NCBI RefSeq assembly: GCF_012927085.1
Contig: NZ_JABBFX010000003.1
Span: forward strand, 310,001-374,000
Direction: 5' to 3'
Source: Ramlibacter agri
GTDB lineage: Bacteria; Pseudomonadota; Gammaproteobacteria; Burkholderiales; Burkholderiaceae_C
DNA length: 64,000 nucleotides
In this document: piece by piece, positions 52,045 to 62,804 of the stretch
Layout of the letters: every line of letters starts with the position of its first letter
How positions within the stretch are numbered: position 1 is the stretch's first letter
The notes under the pieces: model-generated
Told to the model about the DNA's origin: nothing
Database searches by the model: none
The model's input: the letters and a program-made list of their open reading frames with translations, nothing else
Translations under genes and position numbers: made by a program

Positions 52045-53721
52045 ATGGCAACTGCCAGTGCAACCGCCGCCGCCGGAAGCGCCGCCCGGCCGATGACGCC
52101 GGAGGAGAAGAAGGTCATCTTCGCCTCGTCGCTCGGCACGGTTTTCGAGTGGTACGACTTCTACCTGTACGGCTCGCTGGCCGCGATCATCGGCAAGCAG
52201 TTCTTCTCGGGCCTCGACCCCAGCTCCGGCTTCATCTTCGCGCTGCTGGCCTTTGCCGCCGGCTTCATCGTGCGGCCCTTCGGCGCCATCGTGTTCGGCC
52301 GCCTGGGCGACATGATCGGCCGCAAGTACACCTTCCTGGTGACCATCCTGATCATGGGCCTGTCGACCTTCATCGTCGGCATCCTGCCCGGCTACGCCAG
52401 CATCGGCGTGGCCGCGCCGGTGATCCTGATCGCGCTGCGCCTGCTGCAGGGCCTGGCCCTCGGAGGCGAGTACGGCGGTGCCGCGACCTACGTCGCCGAG
52501 CACGCGCCGCACGGCAAGCGCGGCGCCTACACGGCGTGGATCCAGACCACCGCCACGCTGGGCCTGTTCCTGTCGCTGCTGGTCATCCTGGCCTGCCGCG
52601 AGTTCCTGGGCGCGGACTTCGACACCTGGGGCTGGCGCGTTCCCTTCCTGGTCTCCATCGTGCTGCTGGCGGTGTCCGTGTGGATCCGCATGACGCTGAG
52701 CGAATCGCCGGCGTTCCAGCGCATGAAGGCCGAGGGCAAGACGTCCAAGGCGCCGCTCGCCGAATCCTTCGGCCAGTGGAAGAACCTGAAGATCGTCATC
52801 CTGGCGCTGGTGGGCCTGACCGCCGGCCAGGCCGTGGTCTGGTACACGGGCCAGTTCTATTCGCTGTTCTTCCTGACGCAGCAGCTGAAGGTGGACGCCG
52901 TCACCGCCAACCTGATGATCGCCGCGGCGCTGGCCATCGGCACGCCCTTCTTCCTCATCTTCGGCGCGCTGTCCGACCGCATCGGCCGCAAGCCGATCAT
53001 CATGGCCGGCTGCCTGCTGGCCGTGGTCACCTACTTCCCGGTGTTCAAGGCGCTCACCGAAGCGGCCAACCCCGACCTCGCCGCCGCGCAGGCCAAGAAC
53101 AAGGTGGTCGTCGTGGCCGACCCCAACGAGTGCTCGTTCCAGTTCAACCCGGTCGGCACCGCCAAGTTCACCAGCTCCTGCGACGTGGCCAAGCAGCTGC
53201 TGGCCGCCGGCTCGGTGAGCTACGAGAACGAAGCCGCGCCGGCCGGCACCGTGGCCAGCATCAAGATCGGCGACACGGTGATCCCCAGCTACGCGAGCAA
53301 GGGCCTGCCCGCCGACGAAGCGAAGAAGAAGGACGGCGAATTCAAGAAGACCGTGGCCGACTCGCTGAAGGCCGCCGGCTATCCGACGAAGGCCGACCCG
53401 GCCAAGATGAACAAGGTGCGGATGGTCGTCATCCTGGCCTACCTGGTGATCCTGGTGACCATGGTCTATGGCCCGATCGCCGCGATGCTGGTGGAGCTGT
53501 TCCCCACGCGCATCCGCTACACGTCGATGAGCCTGCCGTACCACATCGGCAACGGCTGGTTCGGCGGCCTGCTCCCCACCACGGCCTTCGCCATCGTGGC
53601 GCAGACCGGCAACATGTACAACGGCCTCTGGTACCCCATCGTCATCGCTGGCGTGACCTTCGTGATCGGCACGCTGTTCGTGAAGGAGACGAAGGACGTG
53701 GATATCTACGCGCACGACTGA
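52045..53721 (+). CDS. MHS-family MFS transporter with a large inserted loop
   Basis: 558 residues. The metabolite:H+ symporter signature is clear: ASSLGTVFEWYDFYLYGSLA, VRPFGAIVFGRLGDMIGRKY, LLQGLALGGEYGGAATYVAE. Between helices 8 and 9 (about residues 335-460) there is a hydrophilic insertion of some 120 residues with two cysteines (ADPNECSFQFN, FTSSCDVAKQ), much longer than the normal loop. MHS members carry citrate, alpha-ketoglutarate, shikimate, proline/betaine and similar solutes; this one is unassigned. ATG at 52045 is preferred as GGAGA precedes it; ATG at 52033 adds METS. Confidence 0.9.
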   Translation: MATASATAAAGSAARPMTPEEKKVIFASSLGTVFEWYDFYLYGSLAAIIGKQFFSGLDPSSGFIFALLAFAAGFIVRPFGAIVFGRLGDMIGRKYTFLVTILIMGLSTFIVGILPGYASIGVAAPVILIALRLLQGLALGGEYGGAATYVAEHAPHGKRGAYTAWIQTTATLGLFLSLLVILACREFLGADFDTWGWRVPFLVSIVLLAVSVWIRMTLSESPAFQRMKAEGKTSKAPLAESFGQWKNLKIVILALVGLTAGQAVVWYTGQFYSLFFLTQQLKVDAVTANLMIAAALAIGTPFFLIFGALSDRIGRKPIIMAGCLLAVVTYFPVFKALTEAANPDLAAAQAKNKVVVVADPNECSFQFNPVGTAKFTSSCDVAKQLLAAGSVSYENEAAPAGTVASIKIGDTVIPSYASKGLPADEAKKKDGEFKKTVADSLKAAGYPTKADPAKMNKVRMVVILAYLVILVTMVYGPIAAMLVELFPTRIRYTSMSLPYHIGNGWFGGLLPTTAFAIVAQTGNMYNGLWYPIVIAGVTFVIGTLFVKETKDVDIYAHD

Positions 53722-53740
53722 GCGCGGCGTAGATCAAGCA

Positions 53741-53768
53741 AGGGCGGCCGATGGCCGCCCTCTTTTCT
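53741..53768 (+). terminator. Rho-independent terminator
   Basis: AGGGCGGCC (53741-53749), loop GAT, GGCCGCCCT (53753-53761), then CTTTTCTT. It lies 19 bases after the MHS transporter stop and abuts the convergent receptor gene, whose stop is at 53768; the stem could also work leftward. Confidence 0.85.
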
Positions 53769-54871
53769 TACCGCCGGAACTTCCCTTCCACGCCGATGAT
53801 CGACAAATCCGCGAAGTCCAGCCCCGTGTGGTCCGTCGGGCTGTAGCTCACTTCCAGCCCGCCCAGGTCGAAGTGCTGCATGCTCTCCAACGCCTTCTGC
53901 AGCTTCTCGCGCGTGACCGGCGGGCTGCAGCGGCGCAGCGCTTCCACCAGCACCTTGGCCGCGGCGTAGCCTTCCAGCATGGCCGGCGAGATGTCGTCGC
54001 TGCCCTTGGCCCGGGCCAGGTCGCGCGCTTCCTTCACCATCGGGTAGGCGATCGAGCGCTCATAAGGGAACACCTGCGTGACGATCACCCCGCGCGAACT
54101 GTCGCCCAGGCTCTTGATGAAGCCGCCCGAGGCGTTGTTCGACAGCGTGACCACCTGCGCTGCCGAACCCGCCTTGCGCAGCGCCTTCACGCCGTCGGCC
54201 ACCGCGTTGCCGGAGGCTATCCACACCAGGGCCTGCGGGTCGGTCCTGGTCACGGCGGGAATGATCTGCGCGAAGTCCGGCTTGTTGCGGTCGGTCTTGA
54301 TGATGATCGTCGGCTCCAGCTTCGCCTTGGTGAAGCCCTTCTTCGCGCCCTCGAGGCCGTCCGCCCCGAACGAGTCGTCGGTATGCAGCACGGCGATGCG
54401 CGTGATGCCGACCGTGCTCAGGTACTCCACCGCCTTCTCGGCCTCGCGCTGGTAGGTGGCGCGCACGTTGAAGATCCACTTGTTCACCGGCTGGTGCAGC
54501 GACATGGCGCCGGTGGAGGGCGCCACCAGCGGCACGCCGTATTTCTCCAGCAGCGGCATCACGCCTTCGGTGTGGGGCGTGCCGCGATTGAGGAACAGCG
54601 CGACGACGTTCTTCTCTTCGATCAGCACCTTGGCGTTGGCGACCGCCTTCTTGGGATCGAAGGCGTCGTCGAGGGCGATGATTTCGATCTTCTGCCCGTT
54701 CACGCCGCCCTTGGCGTTGACGTGGTCGATCCACAGCTTCGCGCCGTTCGAGGTCTCCTTCACCCCGGCTTCGGCCACTCCGCTGAATCCGGCCGTCTGG
54801 CCGATGAGGATCTGCGCCCAGGCAGGCGCGAACGTGAAGGCGGCGCACGCCGCAACCATCCATGCTTTCAT
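53768..54871 (-). CDS. ABC transporter substrate-binding protein (Liv type), solitary
   Basis: 367 residues. Signal peptide MKAWMVAACAAFTFAPAWA/QI; the mature part starts ILIGQTAGFSGVAEAGVKET and contains VALFLNRGTPHTEGVMPLLE and VAPSTGAMSLHQPVNKWIFN. It belongs to a receptor subgroup, common in Burkholderiales, that lacks its own permease genes; here none are adjacent. ATG at 54871 follows AGGGGA; the ATG at 54910 would give a poor leader. Ligand unknown. Confidence 0.92.
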   Translation of the reverse strand: MKAWMVAACAAFTFAPAWAQILIGQTAGFSGVAEAGVKETSNGAKLWIDHVNAKGGVNGQKIEIIALDDAFDPKKAVANAKVLIEEKNVVALFLNRGTPHTEGVMPLLEKYGVPLVAPSTGAMSLHQPVNKWIFNVRATYQREAEKAVEYLSTVGITRIAVLHTDDSFGADGLEGAKKGFTKAKLEPTIIIKTDRNKPDFAQIIPAVTRTDPQALVWIASGNAVADGVKALRKAGSAAQVVTLSNNASGGFIKSLGDSSRGVIVTQVFPYERSIAYPMVKEARDLARAKGSDDISPAMLEGYAAAKVLVEALRRCSPPVTREKLQKALESMQHFDLGGLEVSYSPTDHTGLDFADLSIIGVEGKFRR

Positions 54872-55034
54872 GGGTCCCCTCCGTTTGGGGGCGAGTGTAT
54901 GGATGGGCATGCTTTTTGGCTACCGGGTTGGCCGTAAGCAAGTAATTTTTCGCGGACGAACGGGCCAAGACCCCACGGCGGCCGGGCCTGGGGGTCCTCC
55001 CTAGAATGTTGGGCCTCATTCCAAGAAGCCCTCC

Positions 55035-58000
55035 ATGTCCGACCAGGGAACCATCCGCATCCGCGGTGCCAGACAACACAACCTCAAGAACCTCGACGTC
55101 GACCTGCGCACCGGCGAACTGACGGTGGTGACGGGCCCATCCGGCTCCGGCAAGTCCAGCCTGGTGTTCGACACCCTCTATGCGGAAGGCCAGCGGCGCT
55201 ACGTGGAGACCTTCTCCGCCTATGCGCGCCAGTTCCTGGACCGCATGGACAAGCCCGCGGTGGACCGCGTGGAAGGCGTGCCGCCGGCCATCGCCATCGA
55301 CCAGACCAACCCGGTGCGGTCCTCGCGCTCCACGGTCGGCACGATGACGGAGCTGAACGATCACCTTAAACTTTTGTTTGCACGGGCCGCGCAGCTGTTC
55401 GACCGACAGACGGCGTTGCAGGTGCGCCACGACACGCCCGAGACCATCTACGAGCAGCTGATGGCGCGCACGAAGGAAGGCGACCCGCGGCTGGTCGTCA
55501 CCTTCCCGGTGGAACTGCCCGCCGGCACGACGCCGGAAGAAGTGGAGCAATGGCTGTCCGCCAGCGGCTTCACCCGCGTGCAGGCCGAACGCGAAGTCGG
55601 CACGCCCACTGGCCCACGCAAGGTGCTGGACGTGGTGGCCGACCGCTTCAGGATCCAGAACACCGAGAAGGCGCGCGCCATCGAGGCCATCGAAGTGGGC
55701 CTCAAGCGTGGCAGCGGCCGGCTGAACGTCTACGCCGGCAATGAGGAAGAGAAAGAGGTCTGGCGCTTCTCCACCGGCCTGCATTGCCCGGACAGCGACA
55801 TCCGTTACGGCGACCCGGTGCCGTCGATGTTCTCCTTCAACTCGCCGGTCGGCGCCTGCGAGGTGTGCCGCGGCTTCGGCCGCGTGATCGGCGTCGACTA
55901 CGGCCTGGTCATCCCCAACGACAAGCTCACGCTGCGCGCCGGCGCGGTGAAGACCTTCCAGACGCCGGCCTGGGCCGAGTGCCAGGACGACATGATGCGG
56001 CACGCCGAAAGTGCCGGCGTCCCGCGCGACACGCCCTGGGCCAAGCTGACCCAGGAGCAGAAGAACTGGGTGATCCAGGGCGCGCCCAACTACAAGGACG
56101 GCAACTGGAACAAGCAGTGGTACGGGGTCAAGCGCTTCTTCGAGTACCTCGAAAGCAAGTCCTACAAGATGCACATCCGCGTGCTCTTGTCCAAGTACCG
56201 CAGCTACACGCCCTGCGAAACCTGCGGCGGCGCCCGCCTGAAGACCGATGCGCTGCTGTGGCGCCTGGGCAGCAAGTTTGACGCCGATGCGGTGCTGGAA
56301 CCATCGAAGCGCTTCCTGCCGCGTGGCGTGCAGTGGTCGCGTGAGCAACTGGAGGCGCTGCCCGGCCTGACCGTGCACGACCTGATGCTGATGCCGATCT
56401 CGCGGCTGCGCCAGTTCTTCGACCGCATCGAGCCGGAAGCCGAAGCGCATGCCGGCACCGGTGAACTGCAGGCGCTGAAGCTGTTGTTCGAGGAAATCAC
56501 GACCCGCCTCAAGTACCTCGTTGACGTCGGCATCGGTTACCTCACGCTGGACCGCCAGAGCCGCACGCTCTCGGGCGGCGAAGTGCAGCGCATCAACCTG
56601 ACGACTGCGCTGGGCACCTCGCTGGTGAACACGCTGTTCGTGCTGGACGAGCCGAGCATCGGCCTGCACCCGCGCGACATGGGAAGAATTACGCAGGCGA
56701 TGCACCGCCTGCGCGACGCCGGCAACACGCTGGTGGTGGTGGAGCACGACCCCGCCGTCATGGTGGCGGCCGACCGCATCATCGACATGGGCCCGGGCCC
56801 CGGCGAGCGCGGCGGCAGCATCGTGTTCGACGGCACGACCAATGACCTGCGCGATGCCGACACGCTGACCGGCGCCTACCTGGGCGCGCGCAAGCACGTG
56901 GGCATGGGCTTCAAGCGCGCCGTCACCGAGAACACGCCGCGCCTGGTCCTGGAAGGCGCGCGCGAGCACAACCTGCAGGACGTGGCTGTGGAGTTCCCGC
57001 TGCAGCGCATGGTCTGCGTGACCGGCGTCTCGGGCTCCGGCAAGTCCTCGCTGATCCAGGACATCCTGGCGCCGGCGCTGCTGCGCCACTTCGGCCGCGC
57101 GACCGAAACGCCGGGCGCGCACGACCGCCTGCTCGGCGCCGACCACCTCTCGGACGTCGTGTTCGTCGACCAGTCGCCCATCGGCAAGACGGCGCGTTCC
57201 AACCCGGTCAGCTACGTCGGCGCCTGGGATTCGATCCGCGAGATCTTCGCCACCTGCCCGGTGAGCAAGCAGCGCGGCTACACCGCGGCCAAGTTCTCCG
57301 TCAACTCCGGTGACGGCCGCTGCCCCACCTGCGGCGGCTCCGGCTACGAGCACGTGGAGATGCAGTTCCTGTCGGACGTGTACCTGCGCTGCCCGGACTG
57401 CGACGGCAAGCGTTACCGCCCCGAGATCCTCGAAGTGCACATCGAGCGCACGCCGGTGGGCGGCAAGGAGCCGCGCCGGCTGAACGTGGCCGACGTGCTG
57501 GAGCTGACGGTCAGTGAAGCCGCTTCGCTGTTTGCCAATGACCGCGACGTCATCCGCGCGCTGCAACCGATCGTCGACGTCGGCCTCGAGTACGTGAAGC
57601 TGGGCCAGCCGGTGCCGACCTTGTCGGGCGGCGAGTCGCAGCGCCTGAAGCTGGCGGGCTTCCTGGCCGGCGCGGCCAAGTCGTCGACCGCCAGCCGCCA
57701 GGGCACGGCCACCAAGGGCACGTTGTTCCTGTTCGACGAGCCGACCACCGGCCTGCATTTCGACGACATCGCCAAGCTGATGCGCGCGCTGCGGAAGCTT
57801 TTGGAAGGCGGCAACTCGCTGATCGTGATCGAGCACAACCTCGACGTGATCCGGGCGGCCGACTGGCTGATCGACCTGGGCCCGGAAGGCGGCGACGGCG
57901 GCGGCCTGGTCGTGGCCGAAGGCCCGCCGGAGGAAGTAAAGCTGCATCCCACCTCGCACACCGCGCAGGCGCTGCGCGAGTACGACGGCACCCTGGGTGT

Positions 58001-60746
58001 GTCGGAGAAGTTGCCGCAGAAGGCGGAAGAGGGCGCTTACCTGGCGCAGCGCCCCAACGCCATCCAGATCGTCAACGCCAAGGAGCACAACCTCAAGTCG
58101 CTCAGCGTCGACATCCCGCACGGCAAGTTCAGCGTGATCACCGGCGTCTCCGGTTCCGGCAAGTCCACGCTGGCCTTCGACATCCTGTTCAACGAAGGCC
58201 AGCGCCGCTACCTGGAGTCGCTGAACGCGTATGCGCGCTCCATCGTGCAGCCGGCCGGCCGGCCCGAGGTGGACGCCGTCTATGGCATTCCTCCGACGGT
58301 GGCCATCGAGCAGCGCCTGTCGCGCGGCGGCCGCAAATCGACGGTGGGCACGACCACCGAGGTGTGGCACTTCCTGCGCCTGCTGTACGTCAAGCTGGGC
58401 GTGCAGCATTGCGTGCACGAAGGCGCCGAGGTGAAGCCGCAGACGGTGGACTCCATCGTGGCGCAGGTCATGAAGCGCTACCGCGGCCAGCACATCGGCC
58501 TGCTGGCGCCGCTGGTGGTGAACCGCAAGGGCGTGTACACGGAACTCGCGGATTGGGCGCGGCCGCGCGGCTACACCCACCTGCGCGTGGACGGCAACTT
58601 CCTGCCCACCACCAGCTTCCCTCGCATCGACCGCTTCAAGGAACACACCATCGAACTGCCGGTGTGCGACCTGGACATCACGCCCGAGAACGAAGCGCTG
58701 CTGCGCGACAAGATCGAGCTGGCGCTGGAACACGGCAAGGGCGTGCTGCACGTGCTGGCGCCGCTGGACGGCCTGAAGGCCGCTTTCCTCGACGGCATCG
58801 GCAAGCACGACGCCATCGGCAAGATCGAGGTGTTCTCCACCCTGCGCGCCTGCCCGGTCTGCGCCACCAGCTACCCCGAGCTGGACCCGCGCCTGTTCTC
58901 GTACAACAGCAAGCACGGCTGGTGTCCCGACTGCGTGGGCACCGGCGTCAAGCTGACGCGCGAGCAGCGCAAGGCGCTGGACGACACGCTGTTCGCCGGC
59001 GACGACAAGGGCCGCGAGCAGACCTTCGCCGAGCCCGAGCTCGAAGAGGTTAGCGACGAGGTCTGTCCCGGTTGCCAGGGCACGCGCCTGAATCCGCAGG
59101 CGCGCAACGTGCAGTTCGACAAGACGGCCATCTCCGACGTCGCCGCGCTGTCGGTGCTGGACGTGCGGCGCTGGGTCGAAAGCCTCGGCGTGCGCGGCGT
59201 GCTGAGCGCGCGCGAGCAGGGCATCGCCCGCGACCTGATCCCCGAGATCCATTCGCGCCTGCAGTTCCTGGAGGAAGTGGGCCTGGGCTACCTGACGCTG
59301 GATCGCGGCGCACCGACGCTTTCGGGCGGCGAGGCGCAGCGCATCCGGCTGGCGGCGCAGCTGGGCTCCAACCTGCAGGGCGTCTGCTACGTGCTGGACG
59401 AGCCGACCATCGGCCTGCACGCGCGCGACAACCAGATCCTGCTGGACGCGCTGCACAAGCTGGGCGACAAGGGCAACACGCTGGTGGTGGTGGAGCACGA
59501 CGAGGACACGATCCGCCGCGCCGACCACATCATCGACATCGGGCCCAGCGCCGGCAAGCGCGGTGGCCGCGTGGTCGCGCAGGGCACGGCGGCGGAAGTG
59601 ACGCAGAGCGAAGAGTCGCTGACCGGCCGCTACCTGCTGCACGCGATGAAGCATCCGCTGAAGCCGCGCCGTGGCCCCAACGACGATGGGCTGAAGCTGC
59701 GCGGCGCCAACCTGCACAACCTGGACAATGTCGACATCGACGTGCCTCTCAAGCGCCTGGTGGTGGTGACCGGGGTGTCCGGCTCCGGCAAGTCGACGCT
59801 CGCGCGCGACGTGCTGCTGGCCAACGTGCAGGCGGCGGTGCACCAGCGTTCCACCAAGGCGGGCCGCGATGCCGACACGGCGGGCAAGCGCCCGAAGTGG
59901 GTGGGCGCGAAGTCGCTCGATGGCTACCAGTCGGTCGATCGCGTGCTGGAAGTGGACCAGACGCCCATCGGCAAGACGCCGCGTTCCTGCCCGGCCACCT
60001 ACATCGGCTTCTGGGACACCATCCGCAAGCTGTTCGCCGACACGCTGGAGGCGCGCGCCCGCGGCTACGGGCCGGGCCGCTTCTCCTTCAACACCGGCGA
60101 AGGCCGCTGCCCCACCTGCGAAGGCCAGGGCGTGCGCACCATCGCCATGAGCTTCCTGCCGGACGTGAAGGTGCCGTGCGAGACCTGCCGTGGCGCGCGC
60201 TTCAATCCGGAGACGCTGGCCGTCACCTGGCGCGGCAAGAGCATCGGCGACGTGCTGCAGATGGAGGTGGACGAGGCGGTGGAGTTCTTCGCCTCCATGC
60301 CCAACATCAGCCACCCGCTGCAGCTGCTGCGCGACGTGGGCCTGGGTTACCTCACCTTGGGCCAGCCCTCGCCCACGCTGTCAGGCGGCGAGGCGCAGCG
60401 CATCAAGCTGGTGACCGAGCTGTCCAAGGTGCGCGACGACGTCACGCGGCGCGGCCAGAAGGCGCCGCACACGCTGTACGTGCTGGACGAGCCGACCGTG
60501 GGCCTGCACATGGCCGATGTGGAGAAGCTCATTCGCGTGCTGCACCGGCTGGTGGACGGCGGCCACAGCGTCGTCGTGATCGAGCACGACCTCGACGTCA
60601 TCGCCGAGGCCGACTGGATCATCGACCTGGGCCCCGAGGGCGGCAGTGGCGGCGGCCACGTCGTCGCGGCCGCGCCGCCGGAGGAAGTTGTGGCGAAGGG
60701 GACGCATACCGGCGTCGCGCTGGCGCCGGTACTGGCGCGCACCTGA
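55035..60746 (+). CDS. uvrA: Double-length UvrA (excinuclease ABC subunit A, tandem duplication)
   Basis: 1903 residues, about twice normal UvrA (about 940). Four ABC ATPase cassettes: Walker A motifs GPSGSGKSS (about residue 35), GVSGSGKSS (665), GVSGSGKST (1037) and GVSGSGKST (1579), each with an LSGGE signature. The zinc modules are near 250, 762, 1272 and 1691. In the first, the normal CPxC pair reads CPDS, so one ligand is lost; the third (CPVCATSY...CPDC) and the others are intact. UvrA recognises bulky DNA lesions and loads UvrB. Such double proteins are known in some beta- and gammaproteobacteria besides a normal UvrA, so this may be an accessory copy. No LexA-type box is seen upstream. 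Confidence 0.93.
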   Translation: MSDQGTIRIRGARQHNLKNLDVDLRTGELTVVTGPSGSGKSSLVFDTLYAEGQRRYVETFSAYARQFLDRMDKPAVDRVEGVPPAIAIDQTNPVRSSRSTVGTMTELNDHLKLLFARAAQLFDRQTALQVRHDTPETIYEQLMARTKEGDPRLVVTFPVELPAGTTPEEVEQWLSASGFTRVQAEREVGTPTGPRKVLDVVADRFRIQNTEKARAIEAIEVGLKRGSGRLNVYAGNEEEKEVWRFSTGLHCPDSDIRYGDPVPSMFSFNSPVGACEVCRGFGRVIGVDYGLVIPNDKLTLRAGAVKTFQTPAWAECQDDMMRHAESAGVPRDTPWAKLTQEQKNWVIQGAPNYKDGNWNKQWYGVKRFFEYLESKSYKMHIRVLLSKYRSYTPCETCGGARLKTDALLWRLGSKFDADAVLEPSKRFLPRGVQWSREQLEALPGLTVHDLMLMPISRLRQFFDRIEPEAEAHAGTGELQALKLLFEEITTRLKYLVDVGIGYLTLDRQSRTLSGGEVQRINLTTALGTSLVNTLFVLDEPSIGLHPRDMGRITQAMHRLRDAGNTLVVVEHDPAVMVAADRIIDMGPGPGERGGSIVFDGTTNDLRDADTLTGAYLGARKHVGMGFKRAVTENTPRLVLEGAREHNLQDVAVEFPLQRMVCVTGVSGSGKSSLIQDILAPALLRHFGRATETPGAHDRLLGADHLSDVVFVDQSPIGKTARSNPVSYVGAWDSIREIFATCPVSKQRGYTAAKFSVNSGDGRCPTCGGSGYEHVEMQFLSDVYLRCPDCDGKRYRPEILEVHIERTPVGGKEPRRLNVADVLELTVSEAASLFANDRDVIRALQPIVDVGLEYVKLGQPVPTLSGGESQRLKLAGFLAGAAKSSTASRQGTATKGTLFLFDEPTTGLHFDDIAKLMRALRKLLEGGNSLIVIEHNLDVIRAADWLIDLGPEGGDGGGLVVAEGPPEEVKLHPTSHTAQALREYDGTLGVSEKLPQKAEEGAYLAQRPNAIQIVNAKEHNLKSLSVDIPHGKFSVITGVSGSGKSTLAFDILFNEGQRRYLESLNAYARSIVQPAGRPEVDAVYGIPPTVAIEQRLSRGGRKSTVGTTTEVWHFLRLLYVKLGVQHCVHEGAEVKPQTVDSIVAQVMKRYRGQHIGLLAPLVVNRKGVYTELADWARPRGYTHLRVDGNFLPTTSFPRIDRFKEHTIELPVCDLDITPENEALLRDKIELALEHGKGVLHVLAPLDGLKAAFLDGIGKHDAIGKIEVFSTLRACPVCATSYPELDPRLFSYNSKHGWCPDCVGTGVKLTREQRKALDDTLFAGDDKGREQTFAEPELEEVSDEVCPGCQGTRLNPQARNVQFDKTAISDVAALSVLDVRRWVESLGVRGVLSAREQGIARDLIPEIHSRLQFLEEVGLGYLTLDRGAPTLSGGEAQRIRLAAQLGSNLQGVCYVLDEPTIGLHARDNQILLDALHKLGDKGNTLVVVEHDEDTIRRADHIIDIGPSAGKRGGRVVAQGTAAEVTQSEESLTGRYLLHAMKHPLKPRRGPNDDGLKLRGANLHNLDNVDIDVPLKRLVVVTGVSGSGKSTLARDVLLANVQAAVHQRSTKAGRDADTAGKRPKWVGAKSLDGYQSVDRVLEVDQTPIGKTPRSCPATYIGFWDTIRKLFADTLEARARGYGPGRFSFNTGEGRCPTCEGQGVRTIAMSFLPDVKVPCETCRGARFNPETLAVTWRGKSIGDVLQMEVDEAVEFFASMPNISHPLQLLRDVGLGYLTLGQPSPTLSGGEAQRIKLVTELSKVRDDVTRRGQKAPHTLYVLDEPTVGLHMADVEKLIRVLHRLVDGGHSVVVIEHDLDVIAEADWIIDLGPEGGSGGGHVVAAAPPEEVVAKGTHTGVALAPVLART

Positions 60747-60798
60747 GCCGGTAGGCTATAAGTCGGGGAGCCGTGGACCGAGGCAGGAGGGAGTAGCC

Positions 60799-62112
60799 AT
60801 GCGAGCAATCGGAGTGTGGGCAGGGATCGCGATCCTGGCGGCCGCGGCGTGGGCCCCTGCCCGGGCCGACGTGCCCCGGGTGCAGGACGTGCCGGTGAAG
60901 GAAGCGCTGCCCTTCCCGGCCGGCCAGGAAGCTCGGTCCCTCGTCCTCAAGACGGCGAAGGCGCGCTTCACTTCGCCGCCCACGCACATCGGCGAGCTCC
61001 ATGACGGCCTGTTCTGCGGCAAGAAGGGTGACATCACCTGGACGGACCGGCTGTTCCAGACCATCACGCCCGGGCTGGGCAAGACCTTCCGCGGCGAGCT
61101 GGAGAAGGCGGGCTACCCGATGGCGCCCTCAGCTTCGGACACGCTGTTCCCGACCGCCGCCGACAAGGAGGCGCTGCAGAAGCGCGCCGCCACCCAGCTG
61201 CAGGTGGGCGCGCTGGTGAAGGACGTCGCCGCCAATTTCTGCGTGCGCGGTGGCGGCAGCGCGCAGGGCGGCGTGTACCTGCGCATCTTCTGGCAGGTGT
61301 TCGCGCCCGACGAACAGAAGGTCATCTTCGAGGCCACCACCGAGGGCAGCTACCAGAACGCGGGCGGCGAAACGGCGTCGCTCAGCTCCTTCTTCCTGCG
61401 CGCCTTCGAGGGCGCTTCGCGCAACCTGCTGGCGGAGCCGGGCTTCCGCGACGCCGTGGCCAACATGCCGGTGGCGGCGCAGGTGCCGGTTGCCGCGGCC
61501 GCCACGCCGTCGGCCGAAGGCGTGCTGCATCTCGCCGGCAGCAAGGCCGCCACGGCCCAACTGCAAGGCAACCTGACGCTGCTGCGTGCGGCGGTGGCGA
61601 CCATCGTCACGAACACGGGCAGCGGCAGCGGCTTCTTCATCAGCACCAGCGGGCACCTGCTGACCAACCAGCACGTGGTGGGCGACTCGAAGTTCGTGAA
61701 GGTGAAGCTGCCGACCGGCCGCGAGATCCTGGGCGAGGTCGTGCGGGTCGATCGCGAGCGCGACGTCGCGCTGATCCGCACCGAACCCGCCGGCATCGCG
61801 CCGATGCCGGTGCGCAGCAGCGAAGCGAACGTGGGGGACGACGTCTACGCGCTGGGTTCGCCGCTGGGCGACCGCTTCAACAGCACGCTCACGCGCGGCA
61901 TCCTCAGCGCCTACCGGACCATGGAAAACAAGCGTTACCTGCAGAGCGACGTGGCCATCCTGCCCGGCAACAGCGGCGGCCCGCTGCTCGACGCCCAGGG
62001 CAACGTGCTGGGCATCACCGTCGCCGGGCTCGGAGCGCGCGGCATGGCCGGGATGAATTTCTTCATCCCGATCGGCGATGCCCTCGCCAAGTTGGGCATC
62101 GAGCTGAACTGA
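60799..62112 (+). CDS. Secreted trypsin-like serine protease (S1C)
   Basis: 437 residues. Signal peptide to about residue 23 (WAPARA/DV). The first 260 residues form an unrecognised domain (HIGELHDGLFCGKKGDITWT; ANFCVRGGGSAQGGVYLRIF; paired Cys). The protease domain (about 270-437) has GSGSGFFISTSGHLLTNQHV, with His near 292, Asp near 321 in RERDVALIR, and Ser near 391 in LPGNSGGPLLD. There is no PDZ domain, unlike DegP. Strong AGGAGGGAG upstream of the ATG. It probably acts in the periplasm or outside; the N-terminal domain could target or sense substrates. Confidence 0.9.
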   Translation: MRAIGVWAGIAILAAAAWAPARADVPRVQDVPVKEALPFPAGQEARSLVLKTAKARFTSPPTHIGELHDGLFCGKKGDITWTDRLFQTITPGLGKTFRGELEKAGYPMAPSASDTLFPTAADKEALQKRAATQLQVGALVKDVAANFCVRGGGSAQGGVYLRIFWQVFAPDEQKVIFEATTEGSYQNAGGETASLSSFFLRAFEGASRNLLAEPGFRDAVANMPVAAQVPVAAAATPSAEGVLHLAGSKAATAQLQGNLTLLRAAVATIVTNTGSGSGFFISTSGHLLTNQHVVGDSKFVKVKLPTGREILGEVVRVDRERDVALIRTEPAGIAPMPVRSSEANVGDDVYALGSPLGDRFNSTLTRGILSAYRTMENKRYLQSDVAILPGNSGGPLLDAQGNVLGITVAGLGARGMAGMNFFIPIGDALAKLGIELN

Positions 62113-62121
62113 GTTGCCGGG

Positions 62122-62682
62122 CTACCAGTGGTAGCCGACAGCGAGGGTCAAGCCATCCACGTGGTGGCTGCTCTGCTGCGAGTAGCGCATCCAGTCGATG
62201 CCGGCGTACCAGTTGGGCGTGAAGTAGTAGTTGCCGCCGAAGCCCCAGGCGAAGTCGTTGTCCCGTTGCGTGGTGCTGGCGATGCCGGCGGTGCGCGAGT
62301 CGACGTCGACGGCGGTATGCGCCCAGCCCAGCCGGCCGAAGACCTCGGCCTGCTGGATCCGGTACTTGGGTTTCAGGAAGATGCCATACATGGCCTTCGG
62401 TTTCACGTTGACGCGCCCGGAAACACCGTTGACGGTGACGTTGGTCTCGTCGTCGCTGATGCCGCCCGAGATGAACGCCTCGGCCGCGAAGTACGGATGG
62501 AAGTCGTACCCGAGCAAAGCGCGCAGCGTGGCCGGCTGGGCAGTCTGGCCCAGCGCTTGCACTCGCATCCAGGTGTACCCGAATTCACCGTAGAGGCCGG
62601 GCGGCATCGCCATCTGGGCCTGGGCAGCGCTGCCGCCCAGCAGGAGAAACGCGGCCGCGGCCGCGAGAGCGCTTCGTTTCAT
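62122..62682 (-). CDS. Outer-membrane beta-barrel protein
   Basis: 186 residues. Signal peptide MKRSALAAAAAFLLLGGSAAQA/QM, then alternating strands such as LYGEFGYTWMRVQAL, ATLRALLGYDFHPYFAAEAFI and FAWGFGGNYYFTPNWYAGID, ending in an aromatic residue (LAVGYHW), the signature for outer-membrane insertion. It fits the 8-stranded porin-like (OmpA/OmpX-like barrel) class. ATG at 62682. Converges on the protease gene with 9 bases between stops. Confidence 0.9.
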   Translation of the reverse strand: MKRSALAAAAAFLLLGGSAAQAQMAMPPGLYGEFGYTWMRVQALGQTAQPATLRALLGYDFHPYFAAEAFISGGISDDETNVTVNGVSGRVNVKPKAMYGIFLKPKYRIQQAEVFGRLGWAHTAVDVDSRTAGIASTTQRDNDFAWGFGGNYYFTPNWYAGIDWMRYSQQSSHHVDGLTLAVGYHW

Positions 62683-62804
62683 TTCAGTCCCCGTGAAAGG
62701 AAGGAGTTCGTTCTGGATGACTCCGGGCACGGAGTCGGTTCGAGTGTCGGCACCGGGCACCGGCGACGCCATTGGACGAAAGGTCCACCGGCTACGATGC
62801 GCGC

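Noticed and set aside
54872..55034. LexA box before uvrA
   Set aside because: No CTGT-N8-ACAG pattern is present in the gap.
54060..60314. Minus-strand open frame of 2084 codons
   Set aside because: Antisense to the double UvrA, which has all four ATPase cassettes; the antisense product has no recognisable domain.
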